20,400 bases of DNA from Bacteroidota bacterium (GCA_025359355.1 JANYGR010000143.1:1-20400), one strand, 5' to 3'; counted from the stretch's first letter, positions 7,424-15,085 are shown. Program-made: numbers and translations. Notes: generated from the letters alone by a model not told the origin.

Positions 7424-9499
7424 ATGAAAAATTTTACAAAGTTTGCACTAACCACTACAGCTATTCTAGCTTTTGCGTTCTCGGTAAACGCTCAAAAAAA
7501 TTATCTAAAATCTGCTGATTTAGCATTTGATAATCACCAATACTTTAATGCAATTGAGCTTTACAAACAGGCTTATGTAAAAGTGAAGAAGGCTGATGTT
7601 AAATCAAAAATTTTGTATAGAACCGCAGTTTCATATAATGAAATTAATGATTTAAAAGGTGCTGAAACATATTATAACAAAGCTATTAAAGCAAAATATC
7701 CTGATCCAATCATTACTCTTAAATTAGCGGATTGTTTAAAAGCACAACAAAAATATCCCGAGGCTATTGTAGAGTATAATAACTACAAAAAAGAAGTTCC
7801 TTCTGATGTTGCTGGCGAAAACGGCGTAAAATCTTGTGAATTAGCTCAGCAATGGAAAGACGCTACTAACACACCCGAAACGCGTTTAAAAGTTGAAAAC
7901 ATGGCACTAATCAATTCAAAAGAATCTGATTATAGCCCTGCTTATGCTGATAAAAAAGGAAATAAGTTAATTTTCTCTTCTAATCGCCAAGGTTCTTTAG
8001 GAGCAATGGATATTACTACTGGTCAAAATCATTATGATTTATATGAAACAGCTTTAGATAAAAACGGTAAATGGAGCACACCAACTGCTATGGCTGGAGC
8101 TATTGATTCTAAAATGAATGATGCGTCTGTTTCTGTTTCTAGAAAAGGAGATGTGATGTTTATGACTCGTTGTCCTGAAGAAAAAAACAAACAATTGAAA
8201 TGCCAGCTATATGTTTGTAAAAAACAAGGACCAGCTTGGGCTGAACCAGAATTATTACCATTCAATATTGATTCAGTAGCATTCGCTCATCCTGCAATTT
8301 CTCCTGATGGAAAAACATTATATTTCACTTCTAAATTAGCTGGTGGTTACGGTGGTAAAGATATCTGGAAATCTTCTTTAGAAGGTAAAGTATGGGGACA
8401 GCCAGTAAACTTAGGGCCAAGTATCAATACTCAAGGTGATGAAATGTATCCATATATGGCTGATGATGATAAAACATTATACTTCTCATCTAATTACCAT
8501 TTGGGAATGGGTGGTTTAGATATTTTTAAAGCGGAAAAATCTGCTGATGGTAAATTTACAAAAGCCCCTGCAAACTTAAAATACCCAATGAATTCAGCGG
8601 GTGATGATTTTGGTATCATCTTCGAAGGTAAAAAAATGAGAGGTTATTTTTCTTCAAACCGTGAAGGTGGAAAAGGAAGCGATGATATTTGGTCATTTAA
8701 CCTACCTCCATTAATCTTTAACTTAAGCGGAACTGTTGTTAGTGAAAAAGGAAATGAGCCCGTTAAGAATGCAATGATTCATTTAAAAGGATCTAATGGC
8801 GATATGTTTGAACAAAAGACAGGAGCCGATGGTAAATACATCTTTAAATTAAAAGAGAACACGTCTTATGAAGTTTCTGTTGCAACAGATAAAAACACTA
8901 CATCTCAAACATATACAATTGGTTTCTTGGCAAATAAAGATATAGGTAAGTTGACTTCAGTTGGAGAAAACGAATCTAAAGATTACATTAAAGATTTTGC
9001 ATTAACGCCAGTATTGCCAGGAGAAATTCGTTTTCCAGCAGTATTGTATGACTTAGGAAAATCAACTTTGCGTCCTGAGTCTAAAGATTCATTAAATTTC
9101 TTATACCAAACATTAATTGACAATCCATCAATTGTAATTGAATTACAAGCGCACACGGATAGTCGTGGTAATGATAAAGCAAATCAGAAATTATCAGAAG
9201 AACGTGCTAAATCTTGTGTGGACTATTTAAATATAGAGAAAAAAATTCCAATGGCACGTTTAATGTCAAAAGGTTGGGGTGAGAAAAAATTATTAGTGAA
9301 AGATGATGTAATTAATAAAGCAAAAACTAAAGAAGAAAAAGAAGCTTTACATGCAAAAAATCGTCGTACTGTATTCCGTATTGTAAATTGGGATTATGTT
9401 GATCCTAATGCTCCAAAATCAGACAAGCCTATCTATAATAAGCCTGTTGTAACTGGAGAAGAGAATTCAGATAGCATTGAAGACAATGAAGTAAAATAA
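7424..9499 (+). CDS. PorE-like TPR/PD40/regulatory-domain/OmpA envelope protein
   Basis: A 691-residue exported protein with a signal peptide ending at about VNAQ24. In order it shows TPR-like repeats (about 25-150), a PD40-type beta-propeller (about 165-425, repeated motifs such as SPAYADKKGNKLIFSSNRQ and ISPDGKTLYFTSKLAGGYGG), a carboxypeptidase-regulatory-like domain (about 433-520, GTVVSEKGNEPVKNAMIHLKG) and a C-terminal OmpA peptidoglycan-binding domain (about 540-660, HTDSRGNDKANQKLSEERA with His577 and Asp579). This is the layout described for PorE, the peptidoglycan-anchoring part of the type IX secretion system. Bacteroidota carry many paralogues with the same layout, and no other secretion gene is nearby, so the exact role is open. 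It is probably outer-membrane-associated and monocistronic: own promoter, strong terminator directly after. Confidence 0.92.
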   Translation: MKNFTKFALTTTAILAFAFSVNAQKNYLKSADLAFDNHQYFNAIELYKQAYVKVKKADVKSKILYRTAVSYNEINDLKGAETYYNKAIKAKYPDPIITLKLADCLKAQQKYPEAIVEYNNYKKEVPSDVAGENGVKSCELAQQWKDATNTPETRLKVENMALINSKESDYSPAYADKKGNKLIFSSNRQGSLGAMDITTGQNHYDLYETALDKNGKWSTPTAMAGAIDSKMNDASVSVSRKGDVMFMTRCPEEKNKQLKCQLYVCKKQGPAWAEPELLPFNIDSVAFAHPAISPDGKTLYFTSKLAGGYGGKDIWKSSLEGKVWGQPVNLGPSINTQGDEMYPYMADDDKTLYFSSNYHLGMGGLDIFKAEKSADGKFTKAPANLKYPMNSAGDDFGIIFEGKKMRGYFSSNREGGKGSDDIWSFNLPPLIFNLSGTVVSEKGNEPVKNAMIHLKGSNGDMFEQKTGADGKYIFKLKENTSYEVSVATDKNTTSQTYTIGFLANKDIGKLTSVGENESKDYIKDFALTPVLPGEIRFPAVLYDLGKSTLRPESKDSLNFLYQTLIDNPSIVIELQAHTDSRGNDKANQKLSEERAKSCVDYLNIEKKIPMARLMSKGWGEKKLLVKDDVINKAKTKEEKEALHAKNRRTVFRIVNWDYVDPNAPKSDKPIYNKPVVTGEENSDSIEDNEVK

Positions 9500-9513
9500 T
9501 AGTTCTAAATTTT

Positions 9514-9550
9514 AAAAAAGCCTCTCACTATTATAGTGAGAGGCTTTTTT
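9514..9550. terminator. Bidirectional rho-independent terminator
   Basis: GCCTCTCACTA (9520-9530) pairs perfectly with TAGTGAGAGGC (9534-9544) around a three-base loop. It is flanked by six A and six T that extend the stem to 17 bp. With a T-tract on both strands it can end transcription of both the OmpA-like gene (+) and the convergent photolyase gene (-). Confidence 0.95.
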
Positions 9551-9570
9551 GTTTTAGTAACTACTGCGTT

Positions 9571-10899
9571 TTAAAATAAATTGGTTTGTATGCTTTCCGA
9601 TAATGCCACTTTATAGGTTGCTAACGTTCTGATTCTTGCCTTTGCATGATCCACAATAGGTTTAGCGTATTGAGGCGTATTAAATTCAGGTACCCACTTT
9701 TTGATGTATTCATATTGAACATCAAATTTTTTGATTTGCTCCGTAGGATTAAAAATTCTAAAATAAGGGGCTGCATCACAACCACTACCTGCAGCCCATT
9801 GCCAACCACCATTATTGGCGCTTAAATCAAAGTCGATTAATTTTTCGGCGAAATAGGCTTCACCCCAACGCCAATCAATTAATAAATCTTTTACTAAAAA
9901 ACTGGCAACAATCATTCGCACACGATTGTGCATAAAACCAGTTGTGTTTAATTCTCGCATACCTGCATCTACAATAGGAAAGCCGGTATTCCCCTCACAC
10001 CAAGCTTTAAACTCATTTTCATTATTACGCCATACGATTTTATCATATTGAGGCTTAAACGAATTTTTAGCAACATGCGGAAAATGAGATAAGATCATCA
10101 TATAAAAATCTCGCCAAATTAATTCGTTCAACCACGTTTCATTAAGACCCTGTGCGGCTTTTGCTAAATCCCGAATACTTACTGTTCCGAAACGCAAATG
10201 CACACTTAAACGACTTGTGCCATTTATTGCAGGAAAATCACGATTTTCTTTGTAATTCGTAATGAGTTGTTTTTTTATTGTTGTGCTTGGAATAACTAAA
10301 TCGGTTGATTTAAATCCTAATTCTTTTAATGATGGAATGTGTGACTTTACCTGCTTTTGCTTGAAAAGATTAGAAGCATATTTTTCGGTAGGATAGGGCT
10401 TCAAATAAAAATCATTTAGTTTTAATTTCCATTTTCGACTATACGGTGTAAAAATAGTATATGGTTTTCCGTCGTCTTTGGTTACTTCTGATTTTTCAAA
10501 CACACATTGATCTTTATAGCTTTTAAATGCTATACCTTTCTTCTCAAGAAATAAACGGACATGATTATCTCTTTCAAGCGCATCTGGCTCGTAATCATGG
10601 TTACAATATACTGCTTGAATATTATAATTAGTAGTTAATTCTTTAAATACTTTATCTGGAGTATCATAAAAAACCTGTAATGAGGAACCTAATTTTTGTA
10701 ATTCAACATCTAAATTTGTAATAGCCGTATGAATGAATTCTACACGCTTATCTTGTTTGTTTTGTAACTTACCTAGTATGTTTTTATCGAAAATAAAAAT
10801 TGGCAATACGGGAGTACCCGCTTTCAAGGCTCTGTAAAGCCCTGCGTTATCATTCAATCGTAAATCTCTTCTAAACCAAAAAACAACTACTTTATCCAT
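9571..10899 (-). CDS. phrB: Class I cryptochrome/DNA photolyase family, probable CPD photolyase
   Basis: The product uses light and FAD to split UV-induced pyrimidine dimers. I start it at the ATG at 10899 (442 residues, MDKVVVFWFRRDLRLND); the longer frame opens with a TTG and adds only three residues. The N-terminal antenna-binding Rossmann domain starts with FWFRRDLRLND. The FAD domain shows LIWRDFYMMIL, FPIVDAGMRELNTTGFMHNR and NNGGWQWAAGSGCDAAPYFR (about 363-382), with the Trp and Asn/Asp residues expected of class I CPD photolyases. Length is close to the family norm (about 430-480). The gene is flanked by two terminators, so it is probably its own unit. A 13-bp palindrome 34 bp ahead of the start may be an operator. 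A (6-4) or cryptochrome role is less likely, given the close match to E. coli-type motifs. Confidence 0.93.
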   Translation of the reverse strand: MDKVVVFWFRRDLRLNDNAGLYRALKAGTPVLPIFIFDKNILGKLQNKQDKRVEFIHTAITNLDVELQKLGSSLQVFYDTPDKVFKELTTNYNIQAVYCNHDYEPDALERDNHVRLFLEKKGIAFKSYKDQCVFEKSEVTKDDGKPYTIFTPYSRKWKLKLNDFYLKPYPTEKYASNLFKQKQVKSHIPSLKELGFKSTDLVIPSTTIKKQLITNYKENRDFPAINGTSRLSVHLRFGTVSIRDLAKAAQGLNETWLNELIWRDFYMMILSHFPHVAKNSFKPQYDKIVWRNNENEFKAWCEGNTGFPIVDAGMRELNTTGFMHNRVRMIVASFLVKDLLIDWRWGEAYFAEKLIDFDLSANNGGWQWAAGSGCDAAPYFRIFNPTEQIKKFDVQYEYIKKWVPEFNTPQYAKPIVDHAKARIRTLATYKVALSESIQTNLF

Positions 10900-10932
10900 A
10901 TAGAACAAACAATTTACAATTCATAAAGTTTA

Positions 10933-10945
10933 ATGTTTAAAACAT
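10933..10945. promoter_or_regulatory. 13-bp palindrome upstream of the photolyase gene
   Basis: ATGTTT-A-AAACAT is a perfect odd palindrome centred 40 bp ahead of the photolyase ATG at 10899, between that gene and the terminator of the upstream transglycosylase gene. Position and symmetry suit a dimeric repressor or activator site. The sequence is simple and AT-rich, so chance is not excluded. Confidence 0.35.
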
Positions 10946-10952
10946 CTATTAA

Positions 10953-10980
10953 CAAAAAACCCTCTGAAAAATCAGAGGGT
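10953..10980 (-). terminator. Rho-independent terminator of the transglycosylase gene
   Basis: ACCCTCTGA (10959-10967) pairs with TCAGAGGGT (10972-10980) around a four-base loop. On the minus strand the stem is followed by six T (10958-10953). It begins eight bases after the stop of the MltD-like gene and separates it from the photolyase gene. Confidence 0.9.
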
Positions 10981-10988
10981 TCGTTTTA

Positions 10989-12521
10989 TTATAAAATCTG
11001 TTTCACTTTGATTCGTTGACCACGAAGTAGTTGAGCATTTTTTTCAAGATTATTTAACTCGGTTAAATCTTCCACGCTAACACCATATTTTTTAGATAAA
11101 CGATACAGTGTTTCTCCTTTTTCAACTTTATGAAATTTGTATTTGTCTGATTCTACAGTGTTATCCGCTAATTTTTTAGCCTCAACTGTTGTATCTACTT
11201 TATTAGTTGATGCAACATTAGTTTGCGGATCCTTAGGAGCATCTGATTTTGTTGGCGTATTAACCTGAGTAGGAACTTCTTGACGAACATAAACAATTAG
11301 TTTTTTACCTGATTTTATTCCCTTCTTACCAATATAATTCCAGCTTTTGATATCTGCTATTGTTACACCGTATTTACGAGCAATGGCGCTGAGTTTTTCG
11401 CCATTTCTTACGGTATGTGTTTTTTGAATTTCCTTAACAGCAACTGAATTTTCTGCTACCGTTAGTTTTTGTGATTTGATAGCTGCATAAATTTCTGATT
11501 CGTTAGAAACAAAGGTTCCTATTTTAGATTTTGGTAATGTAAGACTAAATCCTCCTGACGGAATCTCATTTTTACGATACTGTGGATTGAAATACATGAT
11601 CTCTTCAATAGAAATATCTAAAGCTGCTGATATTTGATTAAATGTCATAGGTTCCTTTACAACAGCTGTATCCACCTCAAAGTACGTTTTACGAGGCGTA
11701 GATGCATAAATGTTGTGCTCTGTTGGATAATTCATTACGTAATTAGCGGCAATAAATGCAGGAACATAAGCTTGTGTCTCAGTTGGCAAGTATGGGCGGA
11801 TTTCCCAATATGTTTTTTTACCACCACTACGTCGTATGGCTTTGCTAATGGTTCCTGGCCCAGCATTATAAGCTGCTAAAACCATTTGCCAATCGCCAAA
11901 CATACCATACAAACTTTTAAGGTACTCTGCAGCCGCTTCAGTAGCTTTATATACATCCGAACGCTCATCTATGTATGATGTTACAGTTAACCCATACATC
12001 TTGCCGGTAGGATACATAAACTGCCATAAACCTGTAGCTCCACATCTTGAGCGAGCTGTTGGATTTAAAGCTGATTCGATGACCGCTAAATGTTTTAATT
12101 CTAAAGGAATATTATGTTTATCAAAGATCTCCTCAAACATGGGGTAATATAGCTGAGATAAACCCATCATACGGCTCACTAATTCACGCTTACGAACAGC
12201 ATATAGCTCGATAAACCCCTTAACGTGTGGATTATAAACCAAATCAAACGGTGAAATGGCATCCAGTTTGGCTAAGCGACTCTCGTATACAAAATCTTCA
12301 CAACGAGGAACGCTATCAGGAGCAAATTTATATTTGTTTGTTTTAGGGTAAATTGGCTTTAATAAAGCTTTTTCAAGCACTTTTTGATTAGCTAAACTAT
12401 CAAGCATAGCTGCCACCGGATTATCAGAAATAGTAAGTGTGTTTTGCGCAAACACGCTACCTGTTGTCAAAACAGACGCCAATAGAGTCGTTTTAAGTAT
12501 TTGGTTCAGTTTAGTTAGCAT
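10989..12521 (-). CDS. MltD-type membrane-associated lytic murein transglycosylase with LysM repeats
   Basis: A 510-residue exported enzyme that cleaves peptidoglycan glycan strands, leaving 1,6-anhydro ends. Signal peptide at 1-25 (ending SVFAQ). The SLT/GH23 domain spans about 125-260, with catalytic Glu149 in VIESALNPTARSRCGATGLW, then GLWQFMYPTG (164-173) and AAYNAGPGTISKAIRRS (217-232). A weak LysM-like unit lies at about 291-332. Two clear LysM domains follow, at about 367-411 (HTVRNGEKLSAIARKYGV) and 463-507 (FHKVEKGETLYRLSKKYGV), separated by a Thr/Pro/Asp-rich linker. LysM units bind the glycan. The mature N-terminus has no lipobox Cys. It is monocistronic with its own terminator, and its upstream region is shared with the divergent two-TM gene. 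Confidence 0.93.
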   Translation of the reverse strand: MLTKLNQILKTTLLASVLTTGSVFAQNTLTISDNPVAAMLDSLANQKVLEKALLKPIYPKTNKYKFAPDSVPRCEDFVYESRLAKLDAISPFDLVYNPHVKGFIELYAVRKRELVSRMMGLSQLYYPMFEEIFDKHNIPLELKHLAVIESALNPTARSRCGATGLWQFMYPTGKMYGLTVTSYIDERSDVYKATEAAAEYLKSLYGMFGDWQMVLAAYNAGPGTISKAIRRSGGKKTYWEIRPYLPTETQAYVPAFIAANYVMNYPTEHNIYASTPRKTYFEVDTAVVKEPMTFNQISAALDISIEEIMYFNPQYRKNEIPSGGFSLTLPKSKIGTFVSNESEIYAAIKSQKLTVAENSVAVKEIQKTHTVRNGEKLSAIARKYGVTIADIKSWNYIGKKGIKSGKKLIVYVRQEVPTQVNTPTKSDAPKDPQTNVASTNKVDTTVEAKKLADNTVESDKYKFHKVEKGETLYRLSKKYGVSVEDLTELNNLEKNAQLLRGQRIKVKQIL

Positions 12522-12614
12522 CGTAGTAGTTTTAATAGTATAACGTAATAAAATTCAAAACGTTACACTATTCTTTAAATAATAATAACAAGTATAAAAA
12601 ATATATCTGAAAAA

Positions 12615-12646
12615 CAAAAGTTAAAGAAGTTTAATTTTTAACTTTG
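12615..12646. promoter_or_regulatory. Back-to-back promoter boxes in an inverted repeat
   Basis: AAAGTTAAA (12617-12625) and TTTAACTTT (12637-12645) are perfect reverse complements 11 bases apart. The right arm contains an exact plus-strand -7 box, TAACTTTG (12639-12646), four bases ahead of the GTG at 12651. The left arm read on the minus strand is TAACTTTTG (12623-12615), a -7 box with one extra spacer base, facing the transglycosylase gene. No clear -33 TTTG is seen on either side. Confidence 0.5.
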
Positions 12647-12650
12647 CGAT

Positions 12651-13085
12651 GTGAAAAACAAAGACGAAGAACCTAAAGAATATTTCGAACGAAATATGCT
12701 ATTTGTAATTACCCTAACCATCATCGCGCTAGGTATTGATTTTTTAGCCATTTACACGCTTAAAAAAACGAACCCTTGGGGAACTTTAATAGGTGTTCCT
12801 GGTGTGATATTAACGTTACAAGCCTTATGGTTACTGGTAAATCCTTATGCTATTGTGTATGAAGATCGTTTTGAAATTAAACAAAGTTTACTATCTCATA
12901 AGCAATTTTATTATTTAGATGCTAAGTCGATAAATAATAAAAAATCAAATTATATAACAATTGTATATAACGATAGTGATGAAGAACATATTTCGATATT
13001 AGGAATTAAAAACGCTCACAAGGCTTTGTTTATAAAGAAAATAGAAGAAATGGTTGCTTTAAGTATTAAAAACAGAGGCTTTTAG
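12651..13085 (+). CDS. Small two-TM membrane protein with PH-like C-terminal domain
   Basis: A 144-residue protein. Two adjacent hydrophobic segments (about residues 17-34 and 43-65) form a membrane hairpin. The rest (about 68-140) alternates beta-strand-like stretches, IVYEDRFEIKQSLL, KQFYYLDAKSI and YITIVYNDSDE, and ends in an amphipathic helix. This pattern resembles bacterial membrane-anchored PH-type domains, but I cannot assign a family with certainty and know of no function. The start is a GTG at 12651 just after a -7 box; the overlapping ATG at 12649 is followed at once by TGA and cannot be used. The next in-frame Met is residue 16, which would cut into the first membrane segment. Function unknown. 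Confidence 0.75.
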   Translation: MKNKDEEPKEYFERNMLFVITLTIIALGIDFLAIYTLKKTNPWGTLIGVPGVILTLQALWLLVNPYAIVYEDRFEIKQSLLSHKQFYYLDAKSINNKKSNYITIVYNDSDEEHISILGIKNAHKALFIKKIEEMVALSIKNRGF

Positions 13086-13093
13086 CAAAATAA

Positions 13094-13101
13094 TATTTTT
13101 G
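13094..13101 (+). promoter_or_regulatory. Candidate -7 box for the SCO-like operon
   Basis: TATTTTTG exactly matches TAnnTTTG and lies 21 bp ahead of the ATG at 13123, giving a short leader of about 15 bases. No TTTG at the -33 distance. If real, the two SCO-like genes and the TM2 gene form a unit separate from the two-TM gene upstream. Confidence 0.45.
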
Positions 13102-13122
13102 AATAGATAACACGAGCTCTAC

Positions 13123-13791
13123 ATGAAAAACAAAAAATACCTTTTCTTACTTATTCTTTTATTTCCTGCTGGACTAAAATTAATTTTAGAATTTACAACT
13201 ATCAATTCTTCCAAACTACCCTATTATGGCGTAAAAACAGCCAATGGGAAAGATACCATTTATCAAATAGTTAATGAAACATTTACGATCAGATCATTAA
13301 AACCAGATAGTTTATCTGGCTTAGAAATGAAGAAATTAGATACTATTCAGTATCCCTTATTTGTCGTAAGTTTTATTAAGCAGAGCTATAAAAAGGACAA
13401 TTACCGTATGGCTGGATTGAGCGAATATATTCAATTTAACAAAAGTAAAATTAAGGAAATTCCATTTTTTATAATAACACCATGCGATGGAATAAACAGC
13501 AGTAATTGTTTCAGTGAATTCGAAAAAATGAGTGTAGATAATTCAAATATTTTAAATTTATTTTGGAAGCCTTCCTCTTTTGACAGTCTTAATTACAGCT
13601 ATTTTAAAGCAAAGCCCTATTATATTGATTATAGTTTTTTTGTATTGGTGGATAAACGCCGACATATCAGGGGTTATTATGATGGTCGTTATGTCAGTGA
13701 AATAAAACGTTTGATGGATGAATACCAACATTTGCGATTAAAAGAAGAAAAACAAACGATGTTGAATCAAAATAAAATTGAATCAAAATAA
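13123..13791 (+). CDS. SCO-family paralogue lacking the copper-binding residues
   Basis: A 222-residue protein with an N-terminal membrane anchor (about 5-23). It aligns by eye to the SCO protein encoded immediately downstream. Both have LP-x-YG-x-K-x-A-x-G and DTIY near the N-terminus, and both end in IRGYYDG/IRGMYDG followed by a basic helix. The diagnostic residues are missing: where the neighbour has C-x3-C this protein has SFIKQSY (about 83-89), and Asp169 replaces the copper-ligand His. Two cysteines exist elsewhere (Cys121 and Cys129, in ITPCDGINSSNCF). It therefore probably does not bind copper in the SCO way and may be a structural or regulatory partner. A charged C-terminal tail (about 195-222) extends beyond the domain. 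The stop overlaps the next start by one base. Confidence 0.75.
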   Translation: MKNKKYLFLLILLFPAGLKLILEFTTINSSKLPYYGVKTANGKDTIYQIVNETFTIRSLKPDSLSGLEMKKLDTIQYPLFVVSFIKQSYKKDNYRMAGLSEYIQFNKSKIKEIPFFIITPCDGINSSNCFSEFEKMSVDNSNILNLFWKPSSFDSLNYSYFKAKPYYIDYSFFVLVDKRRHIRGYYDGRYVSEIKRLMDEYQHLRLKEEKQTMLNQNKIESK

Positions 13792-14426
13792 TGAAAAACA
13801 AAATTAATTATGCTCTCTTTTTTTTAATTCTAATATCTATTATTGGATGCAGAGGACACGTAAATACAGAAAAATTAGTGTTGCCCATTTATGGCGAAAA
13901 GAAAGCCGTTGGTAGCGAAGTGAGTGATACAATTTATCATACTATTCAGTCGTTTTCCTTTGTAAATCAGTATCACGACACGGTAACCGAAAAAACAATT
14001 GCCAATAAAATTTATGTAGCTGATTTCTTTTTTGCAACCTGTCAAAGTATTTGTCCGCAAATGAGTTCACAGTTAATGAATGTACAAAAGGCATTTATTA
14101 AAGATGATAGCGTACTTATATTATCTCACACCGTAAATCCATTGCACGATACTGTTGAGGTACTTAATGGTTATGCTCAAAGTTATGGCGCTATTAAAAA
14201 TAAATGGCACTTTTTAACTGGCAATAAAAAAGAAATATATGATATGGCTCGCTATAGTTATTTAGTGAATGCTTTGCAAGACGATGGAACACCAGAAGGT
14301 TTTTTACATAGCGAATTGTTACTATTAATTGATACACATAAACGCATCAGAGGCATGTATGACGGGACAGATAGCGTGGCTGTTGCGAAATTAATTTCAG
14401 ATATTAGGTTATTAAAAGGAGAATAA
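13791..14426 (+). CDS. SCO1/SenC family copper-binding lipoprotein
   Basis: A 211-residue lipoprotein with lipobox ISIIGC (Cys20) and a thioredoxin-like SCO domain. The copper ligands are in place: ATCQSICPQM supplies Cys84 and Cys88 (C-x3-CP), and GFLHSELLLLID supplies His173. Family members deliver copper to, or reduce the thiols of, the CuA site of cytochrome c oxidase. No oxidase subunit, CtaB or DUF420 gene is present in the window, so the target here is inferred. The ATG overlaps the stop of the ligand-less paralogue by one base (TAATG), indicating coupled translation, and the TM2-domain gene follows after seven bases. The protein should sit on the periplasmic face of a membrane. Length is normal. 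Confidence 0.9.
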   Translation: MKNKINYALFFLILISIIGCRGHVNTEKLVLPIYGEKKAVGSEVSDTIYHTIQSFSFVNQYHDTVTEKTIANKIYVADFFFATCQSICPQMSSQLMNVQKAFIKDDSVLILSHTVNPLHDTVEVLNGYAQSYGAIKNKWHFLTGNKKEIYDMARYSYLVNALQDDGTPEGFLHSELLLLIDTHKRIRGMYDGTDSVAVAKLISDIRLLKGE

Positions 14427-14433
14427 ATTAGTA

Positions 14434-14856
14434 ATGAAAACAACGCTGAATGTTCTGTTTATGTTTGCAGTATTAAATTTGTTTTCAAAAAATGAATCTA
14501 TTACTGTACATTATATGGATAGTTTAGATCATATAATTTATTCCGAAACTATAGTAATATCTAGCAGTACAAAAGAGAGCAAAAAACCAAATCCTATATT
14601 TCAACTCTTTAAAAAAAAGCAAAAACGTAATAAAAAAATTACGGCTGCGGTATTAGCTTTTCCTTTTCCTTTTGGCATTGTAGGCTTACATCGCATTTAT
14701 TTAGGCACTAAGCCTTATGTGCCTGTTGCTTATATAGCTAGTCTTGGTGGGGTATTTGGCGTATTGCCATTTATTGATTTTTGTACTATACTATTTAATA
14801 AAGACTTTGATCAATACCGTGATAACGGAAAAGTATTTATGTGGATTAAGGATTAA
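14434..14856 (+). CDS. TM2-domain membrane protein
   Basis: A 140-residue protein with a hydrophobic, signal-like N-terminus (about 4-18), a polar region, a basic patch (KKKQKRNKK, about 60-68) and a TM2 domain (about 68-123). The TM2 domain shows the typical GLHRIYLG motif between two membrane helices, then FIDFCTILFNKDFDQYRDN. TM2 domains are widespread in Bacteroidota, but their function is not settled. It starts seven bases after the SCO stop and so probably shares the mRNA; a functional link to copper handling is not shown. The gene is followed by a palindrome-rich non-coding gap and a convergent gene. Confidence 0.85.
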   Translation: MKTTLNVLFMFAVLNLFSKNESITVHYMDSLDHIIYSETIVISSSTKESKKPNPIFQLFKKKQKRNKKITAAVLAFPFPFGIVGLHRIYLGTKPYVPVAYIASLGGVFGVLPFIDFCTILFNKDFDQYRDNGKVFMWIKD

Positions 14857-14892
14857 GGTTCTTAGATAAAAACAGTAGGACTTCTTTTTTAT

Positions 14893-15010
14893 TTTCTTTT
14901 GCTTGACCAAAAGAAACAAAAGTCAAGGACGAACGCCATATTTTGTTTTTATACGCTACAAAAGCCAGCCCACTATTTGCTATAAAAACAAAATTTCGCT
15001 CCGTTCGTCC
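14893..15010. repeat. Nested palindromic intergenic element
   Basis: Three inverted repeats lie in a row. TTTCTTTTG (14893-14901) pairs with CAAAAGAAA (14908-14916). CTTGAC (14902-14907) pairs with GTCAAG (14922-14927), and this stem competes with the first. A long hairpin has GGACGAACG (14927-14935) paired with CGTTCGTCC (15002-15010), and inside it ATTTTGTTTTTATA (14940-14953) paired with TATAAAAACAAAAT (14981-14994), with a 27-base loop. It sits between convergent genes and is visibly richer in CG pairs than its surroundings. It looks like a dispersed palindromic element or a complex terminator. Copy number elsewhere is unknown. Confidence 0.65.
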
Positions 15011-15085
15011 ACGCCTACCGCACCAATACCAACGTATGCGTTCATTTGCAGAATTTAGTTCGATCAATATTTTCTTAAAAAATTA

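Noticed and set aside
9621..9812. Minus-strand 63-codon open frame
   Set aside because: It is a shifted frame inside the photolyase FAD domain, which is intact in its own frame; not a frameshift relic.
13875..14443. Two minus-strand frames opposite the SCO gene
   Set aside because: Both are antisense to an intact lipoprotein gene with conserved ligands and show no features of their own.
14846..15067. Minus-strand 73-codon open frame between the TM2 and RNA-ligase-like genes
   Set aside because: It runs through the palindromic element, overlaps the end of the TM2 gene and gives a biased, Arg/Lys-rich product with no domain; a by-product of the repeat.
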